From: Sorex araneus
Lineage: Eukaryota; Chordata; Mammalia; Eulipotyphla; Soricidae
Assembly (NCBI RefSeq): GCF_027595985.1
Contig: NC_073306.1
Span: forward strand, 97,624,926 to 97,688,925
Direction of reading: 5' to 3'
DNA length: 64,000 bases
Both the position numbers and the translations under genes were made by a program. Of this stretch, positions 33,823-46,378 are shown piece by piece. Numbering within the stretch: position 1 is the stretch's first letter; each line of letters starts with the position of its first letter. The notes below the pieces were generated by a model that saw nothing but the letters and a program-made list of their open reading frames with translations, was not told where the DNA came from and did not search any database.

Positions 33823-34790
33823 TTAACATTGTCTCCTAAGGCCTGAGTGGAACACAAAGGCCTTCCCACATTCCTCACATTCATAAGATTTCACAGTGGT
33901 ATGTCTAGTAAGGGATTTTTCATGTCTAGTAAGGGATGAAGACTGAATAATGGCCTTTCCAAGTTCCTTACATATATAAGGCTTCCCTCCAGTGTGAATC
34001 CTCAGATGCACAGTAAAGCCTAAATACAGAGTGGAGGTCTTCCCACATGATTGACATTGATGAGGCTTCTCTCTACACTGAACTTTCACATGCCAATTAA
34101 GTTATGAGGACAGACTGAAGGTCTTCCCACATGTCTGACAGCCTGCGGATTCTCCCCACAATGAATTTCCCAGTGCCTAGTAACATTTAGAGACTGAAAA
34201 GAGGCCTTCAACATTACTAAAAAACAAAAGGTTTCTCTCCAGTATGCATTTTCTTCTGCCTAGTGAAGGCTAAGGAATGAATGAAGGCCTTTCCACACTC
34301 CTCACATAGACAAAGGCTCTCTCCAGTACAAATCCTCTTAAGCACAGAAAGGCCTAAGAGTAGAGTGAAGGCCTTCCCACATAGCAGACACTGATCAAGT
34401 TTCTCTCCGCTGTTTATAAAGATCCCCAGATTGAGAGAAGATATTTCCACATTCCGTACAAACATAAGGTTTCTTTCCAGTATGTATTTTACTGTGACTA
34501 GAAAGACTTGAGGAAAGACCAAACACCTTCCCACATTCCTAATATACAAAAGGTTTCTCACCAGTATGAAATATCCTATCCTGACAAAGTCTGGAAGTGC
34601 GAATGTAGGCCTTCCCACACTCCTGATATATAAGGCTTCTCTCCAGAATGAGTTTTCATATGCACAGTAAGGATGAGGATAGAGTATTCTCACATATGTA
34701 AGGTTTTTTACAGGATGAGTTTCCCTGTGATTCAAAAGGTCTGAGAAACTGGAAAAGGTTTCATCCCAGAATTCCCTGAGCCCACAGAAA
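33823..34790 (-). pseudogene. C2H2 zinc-finger exon B (about 11 decayed fingers)
   Basis: On the minus strand the finger pattern repeats every 84 bases, with the E-C-G-K-A-F core at about 33,870, 33,953, 34,040, 34,125, 34,288, 34,371, 34,443, 34,526 and 34,609. One finger is complete (CQSCGKTSTLYLGFTVHLRIH). Others have lost ligands, such as CKELGK with Leu for Cys, or are out of frame, and stops and frameshifts occur through the array. TGEKP-type linkers are visible. KRAB-ZNF proteins bind DNA through such arrays and recruit KAP1 through KRAB; this copy cannot make one. Confidence 0.9.
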
Positions 34791-34855
34791 TGAATGCTCA
34801 GTTTAGTTACAAGGAAAAAGATATAAAACCCTATAAAATACATAAAAGGAATGAA

Positions 34856-35024
34856 CAGGGCTAGAGTGATAATACAGTGGGTAGGGCGTTTGCCTTGCAC
34901 ATAGCCAACCCGGGTTCGATTCCCCGCATCCCATATGGTCCCCTGAGCACCTCAACGGGTAATTCCTGAGTTCAGAGCCAGGAGTGACCCCTGTGCATTG
35001 CCAGGTGTGACCCAAAAAGTAAAA
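34856..35024 (+). mobile_element. SOR-type SINE
   Basis: Starts GGGCTAGAGTGATAATACAG and has the GGGTTCGATTCCCCGC B box, the CCATATGGTCCCC core and a short A tail. It is moderately diverged. Confidence 0.9.
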
Positions 35025-35034
35025 AAATGGGAAT

Positions 35035-35675
35035 GTGGCCGAGATGTGATCCCGGGGCCTGCACGCGTGTGCGGCCTCTCTGCAGCTGCACAAGCGTGAT
35101 TCCAGACCCAGCAAAAACTCTTTTGGCATGGGCAACTCCTCGAAGAATGTCTCCAGACTGAGAACTAAACCTCGGCCCCGTGCCTGCCCAGGAAGGGAAA
35201 GGTATTTCTCTCGCCTCTTTCTCTCCAGGGATGAAGGGTGCGGTGTCCGCCATATTAAGACGACCACAGATTGGGTTTTCAAGCCTGCAATGATCCAATA
35301 TCTGGAAGAAATCTCCCTGGGCTTAGTGTTAAAGTACAGAAATTCAAAACCGCGCGGCCGCTACTGCGGCCACGCAACCTTATTTGTCTTCACAGTAGGT
35401 CTGAATCTAGTAGGGTACTCCTAACAACAGTAGTGAGGTTTGTGTTGAAATATTGAATGTAACCAAAGTAAACAGAATGTAAAATGAAACATCAGTTACA
35501 AGGTAGGGGGCGGGGGGGGCGGGATGGGAGGTGTACTGTGTGGGTTTTTTTTTTTTTTGGTGGTGGTATATGGGCACTGGTGAAGGGATGGTTATTTCAG
35601 CATTGTATAACTGAGACCTAAGCCTGAAAGCATTGTAATCTTCCACACGGTGATTTAATAAAATTTTTATTTTAA
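35035..35675 (+). mobile_element. 1-kb composite retroposon, copy C (diverged)
   Basis: Shares CCAAAACCGCGCGG-like and TTGTGTTGAAATATTG phrases and the GGTGGTGGTATATGGGCACT 3' end with copies A and B. It ends in AATAAAATTTTTATTTT. AAAAAAATGGGAAT on both sides (35,021 and 35,674) looks like the target duplication. The 5' half differs from A and B, so the family has variant heads. Confidence 0.65.
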
Positions 35676-35689
35676 AAAAATGGGAATAT

Positions 35690-36470
35690 CAAAATCTCCA
35701 TTTTCTATATGCCCAGATTGGCGCCTATCAGAGATACAATACCCAGAGATCTACTGAGTCATACTGAAGACTCCCAAGAATCATTAGAAGTGAACCCACG
35801 CAGTGAAGTAGCATGGTATCTGATGGGGTGAGACCAAAAGCAAAGAACTTCTTGGTCCCAGAACAGTAATACAGCAGGGAGGGTGTTTGCATTGCATGTG
35901 GCTGACCCGGGTTCAATTACAGGTATTCCAAATGGTCCCCTGAGCACACCAGATGTACTTTCTAAATACAGACCAAGGAACAATCACTGAGCATAGCCAG
36001 GTATGACCCAAAATGCCAAAAAAAAAAAAAAATAGAAAAGAAAATGAACTTGTCACCGGAATGACAGTACAATGGGGCAGCCAATACCTGACATACAAAT
36101 ATGGATTTCATCCTTGGCATCCGTATGGTTCTGGAGCACTGCAGGGAGAAATTCCCAAACATATACTCAGGAGTAATCTGCGTACTGCCAGGTGTGTAGC
36201 CCCCAAACCAAATAGAAACAAAACGAAAAAATAATAAATGAAGTTGCAAGCCTGGTGCAGTAGTATAATGGGCAAGGCACCAGCCTCGTAAGCTGCAGAC
36301 TGGTTTAATCCACAGCACCCCCATGGACCCATGAACACTGCCAGAAGTGATCCTTCAGCACAGAGCCAGGAGAAATGTGGACGCGAGCACTGAATCAAAA
36401 CCCAAATCAAAAACCAAAATGAACACACTCAAGTGAAGGGTAACACAAGTACTATAGTAATTCAGCAATA
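35690..36470 (+). repeat. Intron of unit B with three old SINEs
   Basis: Old SINE copies lie at about 35,860-36,020, 36,040-36,235 and 36,245-36,420; each keeps traces of the tRNA head, a GAGCACTGCC-type middle and an A-rich end. The block aligns with 47,590-48,300 in front of the second minus-strand KRAB exon, so the SINEs at shared positions are older than the duplication. Confidence 0.6.
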
Positions 36471-36574
36471 GGAGGGAACTACTTAGAGGAACCTGAGCGA
36501 CAGTGTGGGGCATAGGGTGCTTGCCTTGCATGTGTCCAACTCGAGTCAATCCCCTGAATCCCATTTGGTTTATG

Positions 36575-36752
36575 TATTTTGCTTTTTGGGTCACATTCAG
36601 CGATGCTCAGGGATTGTTCTTGACTCTACACCCAGAAATTAATCCCGGCGGTGCTTGGGGGACCATATGGGATGCTGGGAAACAAACCCAGGTTGACTGC
36701 ATGCAAGGCAAAAGCCCTATCCACTGTGCTATCACGTTAGCCCGACCTGAAT
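36575..36752 (-). mobile_element. SOR-type SINE (diverged)
   Basis: TTTGCTTTTTGGGTCACATT at the left, then GGGGGACCATATGGGATGCT and ending CACTGTGCTATCACGTTAGC. It is complete but diverged from the young copies. Confidence 0.85.
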
Positions 36753-36984
36753 CCCATTTGGACCACAAAGTCCAGCAAAAGTGTTCCCTGAGTACAGAGC
36801 CAGGAGTAAGCCCTGAGTACCTACAGGTGTGACCCAATAACAAAAACAAAGAAAAGAGATGACCACAATAGTGGCCCCTACAGCTGTCTAACATCCTGGC
36901 CATCAGAATCCCGGTCCTTTCTGAACTCACAGGAGCCCCCGTGGATCTGTCCTGGCAAGTAGGCCCCACATGGCTCCCAGCGAC

Positions 36985-37105
36985 AGCCTGCAGGGGCTGG
37001 CAGGTCTACAGCATCATGTCCCTGCAGCGCTTCCTCTGAGATTGAAGTGCGCAGGTATGTCCTTCTTTGGGGGTGAAGCTTACGGCCACATCAGGGAACG
37101 TTCTG
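36985..37105 (-). pseudogene. KRAB-A exon of unit B, dead
   Basis: The minus strand reads PDVAVSFTPKEG, then QRKRCRDMML followed by a stop and TCQPLQ. It aligns with the intact KRAB-A exons at 48,585-48,710 and 60,189-60,314. The E-E-W core is changed to K-E-G, the L-Y-R-D-V to R-C-R-D-M, and there is an in-frame stop. It cannot bind KAP1. Confidence 0.85.
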
Positions 37106-37917
37106 AGTCTAGTACACAGGGGGGCAGTAGTAAGGGCCTGTGCAACCCCACTCTAGGTAGTGAGAACAGGATCCCCCTGGGCCATAGAGGGACTTAGGGC
37201 TAACAGTCTCAGGGGAAACCATATTACATGTGCAACTCCTGTGTGGATGGGCCCAGAGATCACGCTAAGGCAGCTGGATTGCGTAAAATGTGAGGGCGCT
37301 ATACTAGAGGTTTCAAGTGAGTCTTGCACATAAAAACCCAGGCTCAGTCCCAGCACCACTATTCCAGTGAGCACTGTAGAGAGGAACATCTGAGCACAAA
37401 CCAAGCAGGACCCCAAATGCAATGTTGAGTTGAAGCCAAAAACACTAAACACACACATACCCTCCATATCACAGCCCATGATCACTAGGGAGGAGAATAG
37501 GACACTCAATGTCCAGTGAGTGACTCAAAGTTGTGCAAGGACATGTGTGCCATAGGACTCTGAACTAAGGGTTCAAGGCCTCCCTCAATCCCTTTTAGAG
37601 CAGGTAAGCGTCTTGGTCCCAAAGACCTCTGCAGGCCAAAGAGACCCTTTCCTCCAGCTCCCTGGAACCAGCACATGCCCAGAACTGCGCACACAGCAGC
37701 AAGGGAACTGTGAAACTGGGACCCGAGTCACTGTAGTTTCTAGGGTGCATATGGAGTCAGCACATCCCAGAGGCTCCTAAAGCTGGTCAGGGTGAATGGG
37801 GAGCACAGAACCACGAAGTTGTGAGCACCTCCCCTGTGGGACAAAATATAAGTAAAGAAGCACAGCAGCAGGCTGGAGTAACAGGACAGCAGGTTTGGGG
37901 ATGGTGGGTATGGTGGG
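37106..37917 (-). other. Intron upstream of KRAB exon B
   Basis: Aligns with 29,290-29,830 and, in its first part, with 48,780-49,060. No exon is seen. Confidence 0.5.
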
Positions 37918-37932
37918 AAGAAAATGGAGGAG

Positions 37933-38111
37933 TTGGGGCCGGATCGATAGCATAGTGGGTAGGGCGTTTGCCTTGCATGCGGCCGACCCGGGTTCGATCC
38001 CCGGCATCCCATATGGTCCCCCAAGCACCGCCAGGAGTAATTTCTGAGTGCAAAGCCAGGAATAACCCCCAAGCATCGCTGGGTGTGACCCAAAAATCGG
38101 AAAAAAAAAAA
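37933..38111 (+). mobile_element. SOR-type SINE, young
   Basis: Near-consensus with a perfect 15-bp target duplication AAGAAAATGGAGGAG (37,918-37,932 and 38,112-38,126). Confidence 0.95.
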
Positions 38112-38159
38112 AAGAAAATGGAGGAGAAAGATTATACTTACCCTAAAAGAAATCATAAC

Positions 38160-38740
38160 GGTGAAAGTCTGTTATGTTTTCTCAGAGCCTCCAACTCCTT
38201 CTTTTCTTCCTAACAGCGTTTTGTTGTGGAAGGGCAAAACTGACCTCTGTTAATGCAGAAATCAGCAAAATCAGTCTCGGATTCCCAGCAATGAAACTAG
38301 CCAACCTAACCCCACCTGGGAAAGCTCCTAGGCCCAGCAAGTGGCCTCAAACAATCACTATGCCCCTAGTCAAAATGGCCCAGAAATTTCTTTTGTTAAC
38401 CCTAAAAGAATGAGTAGCTTATGTAACCAGAACTATTACTGGAAACTTATGTTTACCTATTGCCTGACCACTGTTATGCTATACACTTGTCAAAATACCT
38501 TTGTTGGATAACTAGCTAAGTTTTTTTCTGAAATAGTAAGACATGTACTGCTTATGTAATCAAACTCTATATAAACTGCTTGCTGCCTGAAGTCAGGTTC
38601 GCTGTTAAGAAAGCACTCTATGGGTGAAATAGTTGACCCCAGTATACTGGAATACAACTCCTACTGCTTTCACATTATCAACTTAGTGTCTGTCCTTCTC
38701 ACTGCTTGGGAACCCATAGTTCCGGGCTTAACCATTGAAA
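38160..38740 (+). mobile_element. Possible solo LTR
   Basis: The stretch has a TATA box (CTCTATATAAACTGC, 38,564-38,578) followed by a start-like region, then CT-rich sequence ending TGCTTGGGAACCCATAG. The composition and layout (A-rich U3 with CAAAATGGCC, TATA, CT-rich U5) are those of a retroviral LTR. I cannot place its ends or find a target duplication, so the call is tentative. Confidence 0.4.
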
Positions 38741-39127
38741 GATTCCAGAATGTTCACATCCAAGAACTTACAACAAATCTATCAACAGAGGGCAGGGGAG
38801 AGCACACCAGGCTGGAGCTCTTGCTGGCCAGCTGGAAGCCCGGCAGGGGGCGGGGGAGAGGGAGGGGGCTTCCCTGGTACCCACTCTCCAGTGGTACTAT
38901 GTGTGGAGAGCAGGGAACAGCCCTCAAGCACTGGCAGGTATGGCCCCAAACCCCACATCATCGGCTCCCCTAGTAGTGAGATAGAACCAGGGAGAGGAGC
39001 TCAAAGGGCAGAGCACGTGCTTGAAGGAGCGGGACATGGAATCTCAGAGACATCTGGACAGAGGGTCAGAGTCCCTGACCATCTCCAAGTCTGTAGCAAA
39101 AAGAAAAACCAGAGGAGAACAGGCAGG
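38741..39127 (+). other. Intergenic, no feature recognised
   Basis: GC-rich, with a short GGGCGGGGGAGAGGGAGGGG run at about 38,845. No exon or repeat family is recognised. Confidence 0.5.
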
Positions 39128-39295
39128 AGGCTGGAGCAATAGTACAGCAGGTAGGGTGTTTGCCTTGCACGTGGCCAACCTGGGTTCAATTCCCAGCATC
39201 CCCCCATATGGTCCCCAAGCACCAGCAGGAGTAATTCCTGAGTACAGAGCCAGGAGTAACCCCTGTGCATCGCCAGGTCTGATAAAAAAAAAAAT
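39128..39295 (+). mobile_element. SOR-type SINE
   Basis: GGAGGCTGGAGCAATAGTAC start, GGGTTCAATTCCCAGC B box, core with an extra CCC before CATATGG, and A tail at 39,283-39,293. Confidence 0.9.
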
Positions 39296-39299
39296 TTAA

Positions 39300-40257
39300 A
39301 TCAAGGAAAAGAACAAGCAGGAGAGATATTCACAAAGCCCAAAAAAGATGTTCAAAGAATGCTCATTGTCATGACAAATTCTGGAGTGAGACTTTTCTCT
39401 GGGGGAGTTTTGCACCACCTATAGCAGTGTTCATCGGACCCTATGCAATGATGAGGCAAGCTACACGCAAGCCAGGTGCCCTACTAGCTGTACCAATGCC
39501 TAGCGTACCTGGTCTGGGAGAGGTGGTAGTGGGGAGGTCTGTGCTGAGACACTTGACAGATGAAGCAAAAAATCTTTTTTCTGTAGAAAAAATTACATAG
39601 GGTTAGCAGAGACAGTACAGCTGATAGGTTCTTTTTCTTTCTAGCTGCGAAACCACATTCAATTCTGCAAAGCAGATAGGGTCCCCGAGCAGTGCCAGGA
39701 GCAATGTTGAGCTCAGATCCTAGACCAAGCACTGAGCACTGAGTACTGTGAACCAAAATCTACAATTCAAAAAAATAATAATAAAATTTTTTCTGTGCAA
39801 AGGAGCTGGAGACATAGTACAGTGGGAGACGTGCTTGTCTTGCAAGCAGAAAAAAACAGATTTGACTACTGGCATCTAATGTTTCCCTGAGCACCATCAG
39901 GAGTAACCACGTATAGCCAGGTGTGCCCCACACCAAAAATAACTACTAAAAATGAATTAACTGAAATAAATCAATAAAGGTGAGGGAGACAACGGTGACC
40001 ACATATTGCGCTATGGGAGCGCTCAGAGCACCCACTTGTGTGTGCATGTTACTCCTGCTAAGATTGCACAATAAGTTGCATGACCTCAGAGGTCAGACAC
40101 AGCCTTGATGCACCGCCCCCTTTGCCACCAGGCTCTGCATCCTCTTACAGCTTCCTGTGGGACTCCCAGAAACTACCAATGAGTGGGGAGCATGTGAAAG
40201 TCAAAAAGCTCCACCAGATACTATTGAGTCCCAAAAAGTGAGGAATTGTACCCCACA
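39300..40257 (+). other. Intergenic with old SINE fragments
   Basis: Old SINE copies are seen at about 39,600-39,770 and 39,800-39,940 from the GAGCACCATCAGGAGTAA-type middle and A-rich ends. Nothing else is recognised. Confidence 0.5.
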
Positions 40258-41470
40258 GGGCAGGAGGCTAGTACACTGAGAGGACATCTGCCTTGTATGC
40301 TGCTGTGACTGCAGCCAGCAGCCCCTAGGATCGCCTGAGCACTCCCAGGACAGATCCCTGAGTGCAGAGCCAGGAGTTAGCCCTGAACAAATATTTTTTA
40401 ATAACACTCGCCACATGACCCCTGCCCCCACCCGTGACCATCCTGGCGAAGGAGCTAACACACGCCTAAAGCAGCCACACACGCCCCCGGGGAAACTGAT
40501 GCTCCTTCTGGCGCTGACACTTTCTCTTCGGTTGTGAGCCTGAGCGACAGGTGAGCGGAGACCCGGGCGGGGCCTTGTCCTGACACCCCATGGGGTTCCC
40601 CGACCCCCGGAGGATCCGGAGCACAGAGCCTGGAGTCGCCGAGAGCCCCACCCGGCATCCCCAGGCCTCCCCAGGACTCTCGCCAGCTCTGAGGTAAGTT
40701 CCCTCAGAAACCCCCTCATCTCCCTGAAGGGCAGGAACGAACTGGCGCTGACACTTTCTCTTTGGATGGGGCCCAAGCAACAGGTCAGCAGGGAGGGCGC
40801 GGGCCTTGAGTCCCGACTCCCCACAGAGTCCCCCAAGATGGACCCCTGAGCACAGAGCTGGGAGTCGCCCCGAGCATGGTGGTGTGGCCCGAAACACACT
40901 GAACAATAATTTAAAAAGAAACAACTCTCTTGTTTGTTCCGATATTTTCATTGTTCTGGAACTTTCCGAGCTACCTCACTCCCCAGCTCGTGTTCCTCCC
41001 CGGCCTCGCACCGCTTCTCACACCCGGGTTTCTTTGGAGATTTCGGGGTGATCACTCCGGCCGTGCTGGGGGACCCTGTGTGGTGGCGGGGACCGGGCCA
41101 GCGCCCTCCTGAGACTGACGCCCCCTGCACGTCTCTCGAGAGTCTCCTCAGGAAACCCCCCCCCTGCTCCCTGAAATCAGGGAATAAACGGGATAAACTC
41201 CCCCAGGGGCGCGGTGCCGGGTGAGGGGCCGCAGCCCCCGCCCCCGTCACGGGGCGACCCAACGCCCACTCGGCCACACTCGGCTGGCAAGACAAAAGGC
41301 CCTTGGGGATGCCCCCTGTCCCCCCGGCACCCCAACACCCGAGCCTTTCCCCGCTCCTTAGCTGGCAACAATGGCGGGACTGGAACTTCTGGGAAGTGAA
41401 GCTGCTGGGTTCTGTGACGTCACTGCGTCTCCGCTCATGACCTTAAAGGGCCAGGCTCCAAGGATTCCTC
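40258..41470 (-). promoter_or_regulatory. KRAB-ZNF promoter and first-exon unit at 41.4 kb
   Basis: 40,258-40,720 is nearly identical to 51,681-52,318, including the CGCTGACACTTTCTCTTCGG phrase and GCTCTGAGGTAAGTTCCCTC. The phrase CGCTGACACTTTCTCTTYGG also occurs twice inside this unit (40,513 and 40,744). The promoter part has TGACGTCA (41,415-41,422), AACAATGGCGGG (YY1-like) at about 41,367, a GGAAGT ETS-like site and CTTAAAGGGCC. By alignment with the plus-strand unit it would fire leftward, toward KRAB exon B. Confidence 0.6.
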
Positions 41471-41633
41471 ACCACCTACTTTCTGGTAAGGAATGTAACT
41501 TTTTTTGTTTGTTTCATGCCTTCAGTCAGATGACCAGGACATCTGGGGGTCACCAGGTCCAGGATAAATGGAGAGTGAGGGACTGAACAGATGGCATATG
41601 CAGCAAAGTCTTTATATTTTCATGAAAAGAATA

Positions 41634-41867
41634 AGGGCTGGAATGATATCACAGCAGGTAGGGTGTTTGCCTTGCACGGGACCAACCTGAGTTCGATTCC
41701 TCCAACCCTCTCGGAGAGCCTGGCAAGCTACCAAGAGTATCTCATCCGCACAGCAGAGCCTGGCAAGCTACCCGTGGCATAATCAATATGCCAAAAACAG
41801 TAACAAGTCTCACAATGGAGACATTACTGATGCCCGCTCGAGTAAATCAATGGGCAATAGGATGACA
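41634..41867 (+). mobile_element. SINE variant with CTCTCGGAGAGCC tail
   Basis: The tRNA-like head (GCAGGTAGGGTGTTTGCCTT) is the same as in SOR-type SINEs, but the body is different: CTCTCGGAGAGCCTGGCAAG, AAACAGTAACAAGTCTCACA and an ending without a long A run. It is flanked by GAAAAGAATAA (about 41,623 and 41,869). Minus-strand relatives are at 52,690-52,880 and 62,180-62,430. Confidence 0.8.
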
Positions 41868-41869
41868 GT

Positions 41870-44800
41870 GAAAAGAATAAAATGCACTTCAAGATTCCAT
41901 GCAAACCACCTTCTGGACCTTGCCTCGGCATGATCTTATCCTGCCAATTATTCCCAAGGATCAGCATTAGGCTCCAAAACAGAGACCTGGAGGAGAAATC
42001 AGAGTGGTGAGCAGAGAGAGGACAAACCTCTAGCCCTGACCTGGAAAGTTCCTGCTTGGCCCCAGAGATGTCCTGATGGCGGGCACTCTGGGGTACCAGG
42101 TCAAGCCCCACCTCAGGGAGACACTGCCAGAAGTTCCTTACTCTCCTGGGGATGCAAAGTAGGCTGGAATTTGGGCTATTAGGAGAGGAGTGATGAGCTC
42201 GGTGGACAGGGGAGGATATTACAGCCCTGAGATCCGGGACTCCTCCCTGGGTCCCAAGGAAAGTCCTTATGGGCCCAGCCAGGGGCTGCCTCCTAGGCCA
42301 GGAACCCCTTTGCTTAAGCACTCCTGAGCTTCAGGGCTGCCCGCAGCAACCACAGCACCCAAAATGGCTCTGCGTGGGGGCAGCCACAGGGACTCAGAAA
42401 AAACAAACCTTTATCATCGTTCTGCTCACAAAATTATCATGAGTGTGTATGTCTGTGTGTGAGTGTGTATCGATGTTTGGGTCACAACAAGCAGTACTCA
42501 GGGCTTATTTGAACTTGGCACTCAGGGATCACTCCTGTTGTGGCTTGGGGGACCTTTGGAATTCCAGGGATTGAACCTGGGTTGGCCTTGTGCAAAGTAA
42601 GAGCCTTCCCCGCTGTACTACCACTCCGTCCCTTTCAAAATAAAATTTTTTCCAATGAAGCAGTCGTGATCTCTAAATAAGTATCTCCTCCTCAAAGAAA
42701 AAACACCTGGGATTGGTGTTTGAATATTATGTAATCAAATGTAGTAAGCTACATTATAAAATAAAAAATAACCCCTTGCTTTAAAAATAACCCTTTACAA
42801 GCAAAATTCACCCCAACAGCCAGGGTCTCCTGGTCAGGGTCAGGGAGCTGATGAAGAATTGAGAGATGCTTCTCAACTTTAATTTCAATAAGGAAATTCT
42901 TTATCAGGAAAAAACACCAAAGTATACTGGAGAGACATTAAAGAGAATACGGTGACTCCCTTAGTGAAAACCATCAATCCTCGGCATCCCATATGAAACC
43001 ATGATCACAGACGGAAAAAATTTCTGAAGGTAGAGCCTGGAGTAACATCTGGGGAACTACAGGTGTGCCCACCCCCCAAAAAAAACAATTAAAATAGAAA
43101 GTAAATATTCATTTACAGCCCCCAGTCACATGCTAGGACCAGGCCCCCAGGATTTCTAATGGCGGCTGCCAATGAAAAAGACGAACTTCAACAGGGTCCT
43201 TCGCCACTGGGGGCTGAAGAGCTGCCCCTCAAAGAGAGCTGGCAGTTTATACATGCATGTCTACACTAAAAGCGTCAGGAGAGGGTCTGTCTCAACCCCT
43301 GGTTGAGAGGGTTGGGATGGTCAAGACCTCTGCCATCAGCAGGTCCGGCATCCCAGACCCGCAGCCCCTCATGCTCTTCTCTGCACCCTAGCCACACTGC
43401 CCCATCGCAGAGCTGGAGGAGGAGATGCCCCCAAAGATCACATGCCCCCAAAGAGCACCCGAGACCTCTGTGCTGCGCAAATTTCCTCCCACTTAAACTA
43501 TCAAAGCTCCACATCCTCCTAAAACTTCTGGAGCACAGCAGACCCCAGGAACCAACTGGATATGGTTGAGGGGGAGTGAAAAACAACCGCAAAGCCCCCA
43601 AAGCTGGCGCGGCCCCATGGTTCACAGTATGGCGACTGGAAGTGAGAGGCGCTCACATCCTGCCACTAATTACCCTTCAGTGTCCCCCTTCGATGGTGAA
43701 GTATCACTTTGTCCTTTAAACGCATGCCCGTAGGAAGCCTGATCCACTTGACATCGTTAGGAAATAAATGTGCACATGGAAGACTCCTGTCTGTGACATC
43801 ATCCATTTCACCAAGGAGCCTTAAAGTGCCAGGTTCCAAGTGTAGACAGACCATTATGCCAGCTCAGGTGAATCAGTGCCGGGGGATGGGCTCAGATAAA
43901 GGAGAGGAGAGGCAAGTGCTGGAGGGGCCGGTCACAGAGTTCAGGGCAGTGAGTTAAGGTGGAGTCCCTTATCCTGTACTGGTCATAGAACCAGTGCTCC
44001 CACACACGCCTCCATCATAAAAACAGAAGCAAGCTGATTCAAGGCAAAACAGACAAACGACTCATGGGTCATCGAGTTTCTCCGGGAAGTCATCCATCAA
44101 GATGGGGTAAAAGCAATGACTCTGAAGCCAGCCCTAGAAATGCAGAGGAACTTGCCTAGCAGCAACCCTGGGAGCTGGAGAGACAATAGACAGGACCGAA
44201 GTCTGGCAAGGACATAAGAGAGCACTGTACAGTGAGCACTCTACCCCTTGAAAACACGTGAGCAGAGAACTCTCACCTACAAGGAAACTCCAGGATGCAG
44301 CTTTAGAAACATGTTTTCAACCAAGAGTCTGGGGCCGAAGAATAGTACTTTGGCTTAATGCTTGTGTTGAACATGGTTTCACTGAGTTCCATTCCAGCAT
44401 CCAGAACAACGCCAGGACAAACTCCTAAGAACTGTTAAGTATGGCATAAATTACATAATATGTACTTCAATAAATAAATGCCATGTATGGGCCAACCCTA
44501 AGAACGGAGGTGCATAGGAGCTAATGAGCACCAGACCGTGCAGTATCATTTTGTAGACTTGATCTTTTGGACAGACCAAAAACGGTTTTAATCAATTTGG
44601 TGGCTAGTAGGGTTGAGATTATGCCATTTCCATAAGCAACGTTTTGTCATCTTTTCTCCTAATATAACTGAAATGAGGAGAGTGGAATCCAGGACGTGAC
44701 CACCCTTTACTGTGAGTCATCACAGCTGATGCTACTGCCTGCGGAGATGGGAGTTTGGGCGCTCTTCCAGGTTCCCACCATTTGTAACACATTTTCCTCA

Positions 44801-45240
44801 AGACGCCCACTCCACCGTTTCATAGACCATCAGAAATCTTTCTATGCATATTCAAGTTCATTTTAACTATCTCAAATCCACTCTATTAAAGAACATTGAC
44901 AGGGCTATTATCCTAAACTTTTCAGAATTATTTATCCTCAATGTTTAGGTAAATCTGATAAAAATCTGAATACAAGGAGTGCAGAGCTGATACAGCAGGA
45001 AGGTGCTTGATTACACAAGACAAATGCAAAGGAAGATTCCAGTTATTGTTCCATTCCTTAAGAGTCTCTCTGTCAAAAGAAACTGAGGCCTACAGGTTGG
45101 TTTCTAACATTTCCACCAAGAGAATGCAATTCCCGACACGTGGATGGATGTTCCACAAAACAACCCAATGCACAAAATGGGATGGTGGATGCACAAAATT
45201 GAAGGCTGCGCAATCATTAATTTGTTTTAATTTTTTAACT
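41870..45240 (-). other. KRAB-ZNF unit with decayed promoter at 43.8 kb
   Basis: 41,980-42,180 and 43,540-44,960 align with the same modules of unit A (30,270-30,440 and 31,470-33,110). The promoter carries TGACATCA (43,794-43,801), a one-base change from TGACGTCA. Old minus-strand SINE at 42,475-42,640. The rest is diverged intron-like sequence without an exon I can support. Confidence 0.5.
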
Positions 45241-45459
45241 CAATAAACATATACATAAAATGGACAGACGGCCGTATGCAGAATGTTAAAGAAATAGTTT
45301 CCAGCAAAATAAAATACACCCGAGTCTGGGTTTGGTATAGCACAGTGTGGAGCCTGTAATGCATATGTTAAGCCAAGGCTGCAACCCTACCAAGCCGGAT
45401 GGACCATGAAGGCCACTGAAAACACCTCACCACAGACGAATCCTCTCCAGGATCAATGA

Positions 45460-45645
45460 GTTGTTTTGTTCTTTTTTGGTTTGTGGTTTGTATTTATTTA
45501 GAGGCGGGCCACACCAAGCGGTACCAGGGATCACGGATGGTGGTTCTCAGGGGAGCAGCTGGAGTGCTGGGGATGGAGCCCACGTTTCCACCCTGGTGGA
45601 ATGCAAGTCTGCTCCCAAAGTATCACTCGTGACAAAAAACCACTT
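45460..45645 (-). mobile_element. Old SINE
   Basis: GGCGGGCCACACCAAGCGGT, then GGGATGGAGCCCACG and a head-like end. It is strongly diverged. Confidence 0.5.
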
Positions 45646-45667
45646 CTTTAAACAATGAACTCTTATG

Positions 45668-45849
45668 CTTATTTTTTTTTTTGCCTTTTGGGACACACTC
45701 AGCGACGCACAGGTGATGTTACTCCTTGCTCTGCACTCAGGAATTACTCCTGGTGGTGCTCAAGGGACCATATCGGATGCTGAGAATCGAACCCGGGTCA
45801 GCTTCGTGCAAGACAAATGCCCTACCCGCTGTGCTATCGCTCCAGCCCA
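45668..45849 (-). mobile_element. SOR-type SINE
   Basis: T run, GCCTTTTGGGACACACTCAG, the core GGGACCATATCGGATGCTGA and the head ending GCTATCGCTCCAGCCC. The flanks share CTTATGCTTA / CTTGTGCTTA, an imperfect target duplication. Confidence 0.9.
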
Positions 45850-45922
45850 TCTTGTGCTTACTTTAGACCCAATTAAAAAAAAAACACAGTATTTCTTCGA
45901 AATTAAAGATAGTAAGAATTGG

Positions 45923-46090
45923 GGTTGGAATGCTAGCACAGTAGGGAGAGCATTTCCACTGCATGTGGTAGATGCAGTTTGACCCTTGGCATCGCACATG
46001 ACACCCTGGGCACTTCCAGGAGTAATACCTGAGTGCTGAGCTTGAAGTAACCTATCAGCATCACTCTGTGTAAATGAAAAAGCAAGAAAC
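45923..46090 (+). mobile_element. Old SOR-type SINE
   Basis: GGTTGGAATGCTAGCACAGT head, CACTTCCAGGAGTAATACCT middle and a diverged tail GAAAAAGCAAGAAAC. Confidence 0.7.
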
Positions 46091-46378
46091 AATAAAAATA
46101 ATAACAACAGGAATATCTTTAGATTTTACAATGACTGATTTTAGCACCCAGTGGAACTGCAGGCCCTCTACTCCAGGATTAGACTGCAAAATTCCTCCCT
46201 GAAGTGGCCAGACCTCCTCCTTTCAAGTCACATTCTTGTTCCAATGAACTATCCTGATGGCATAGTATTTATATTCAATGTGCAATTCTTACCAGCTCAC
46301 TCGTATTCAGTGGCCCTGTTCCCAAATCAAATTGCTGCAATGAAAAACCCTGAAGCTGCAACTGAAGTTCTGAAATCA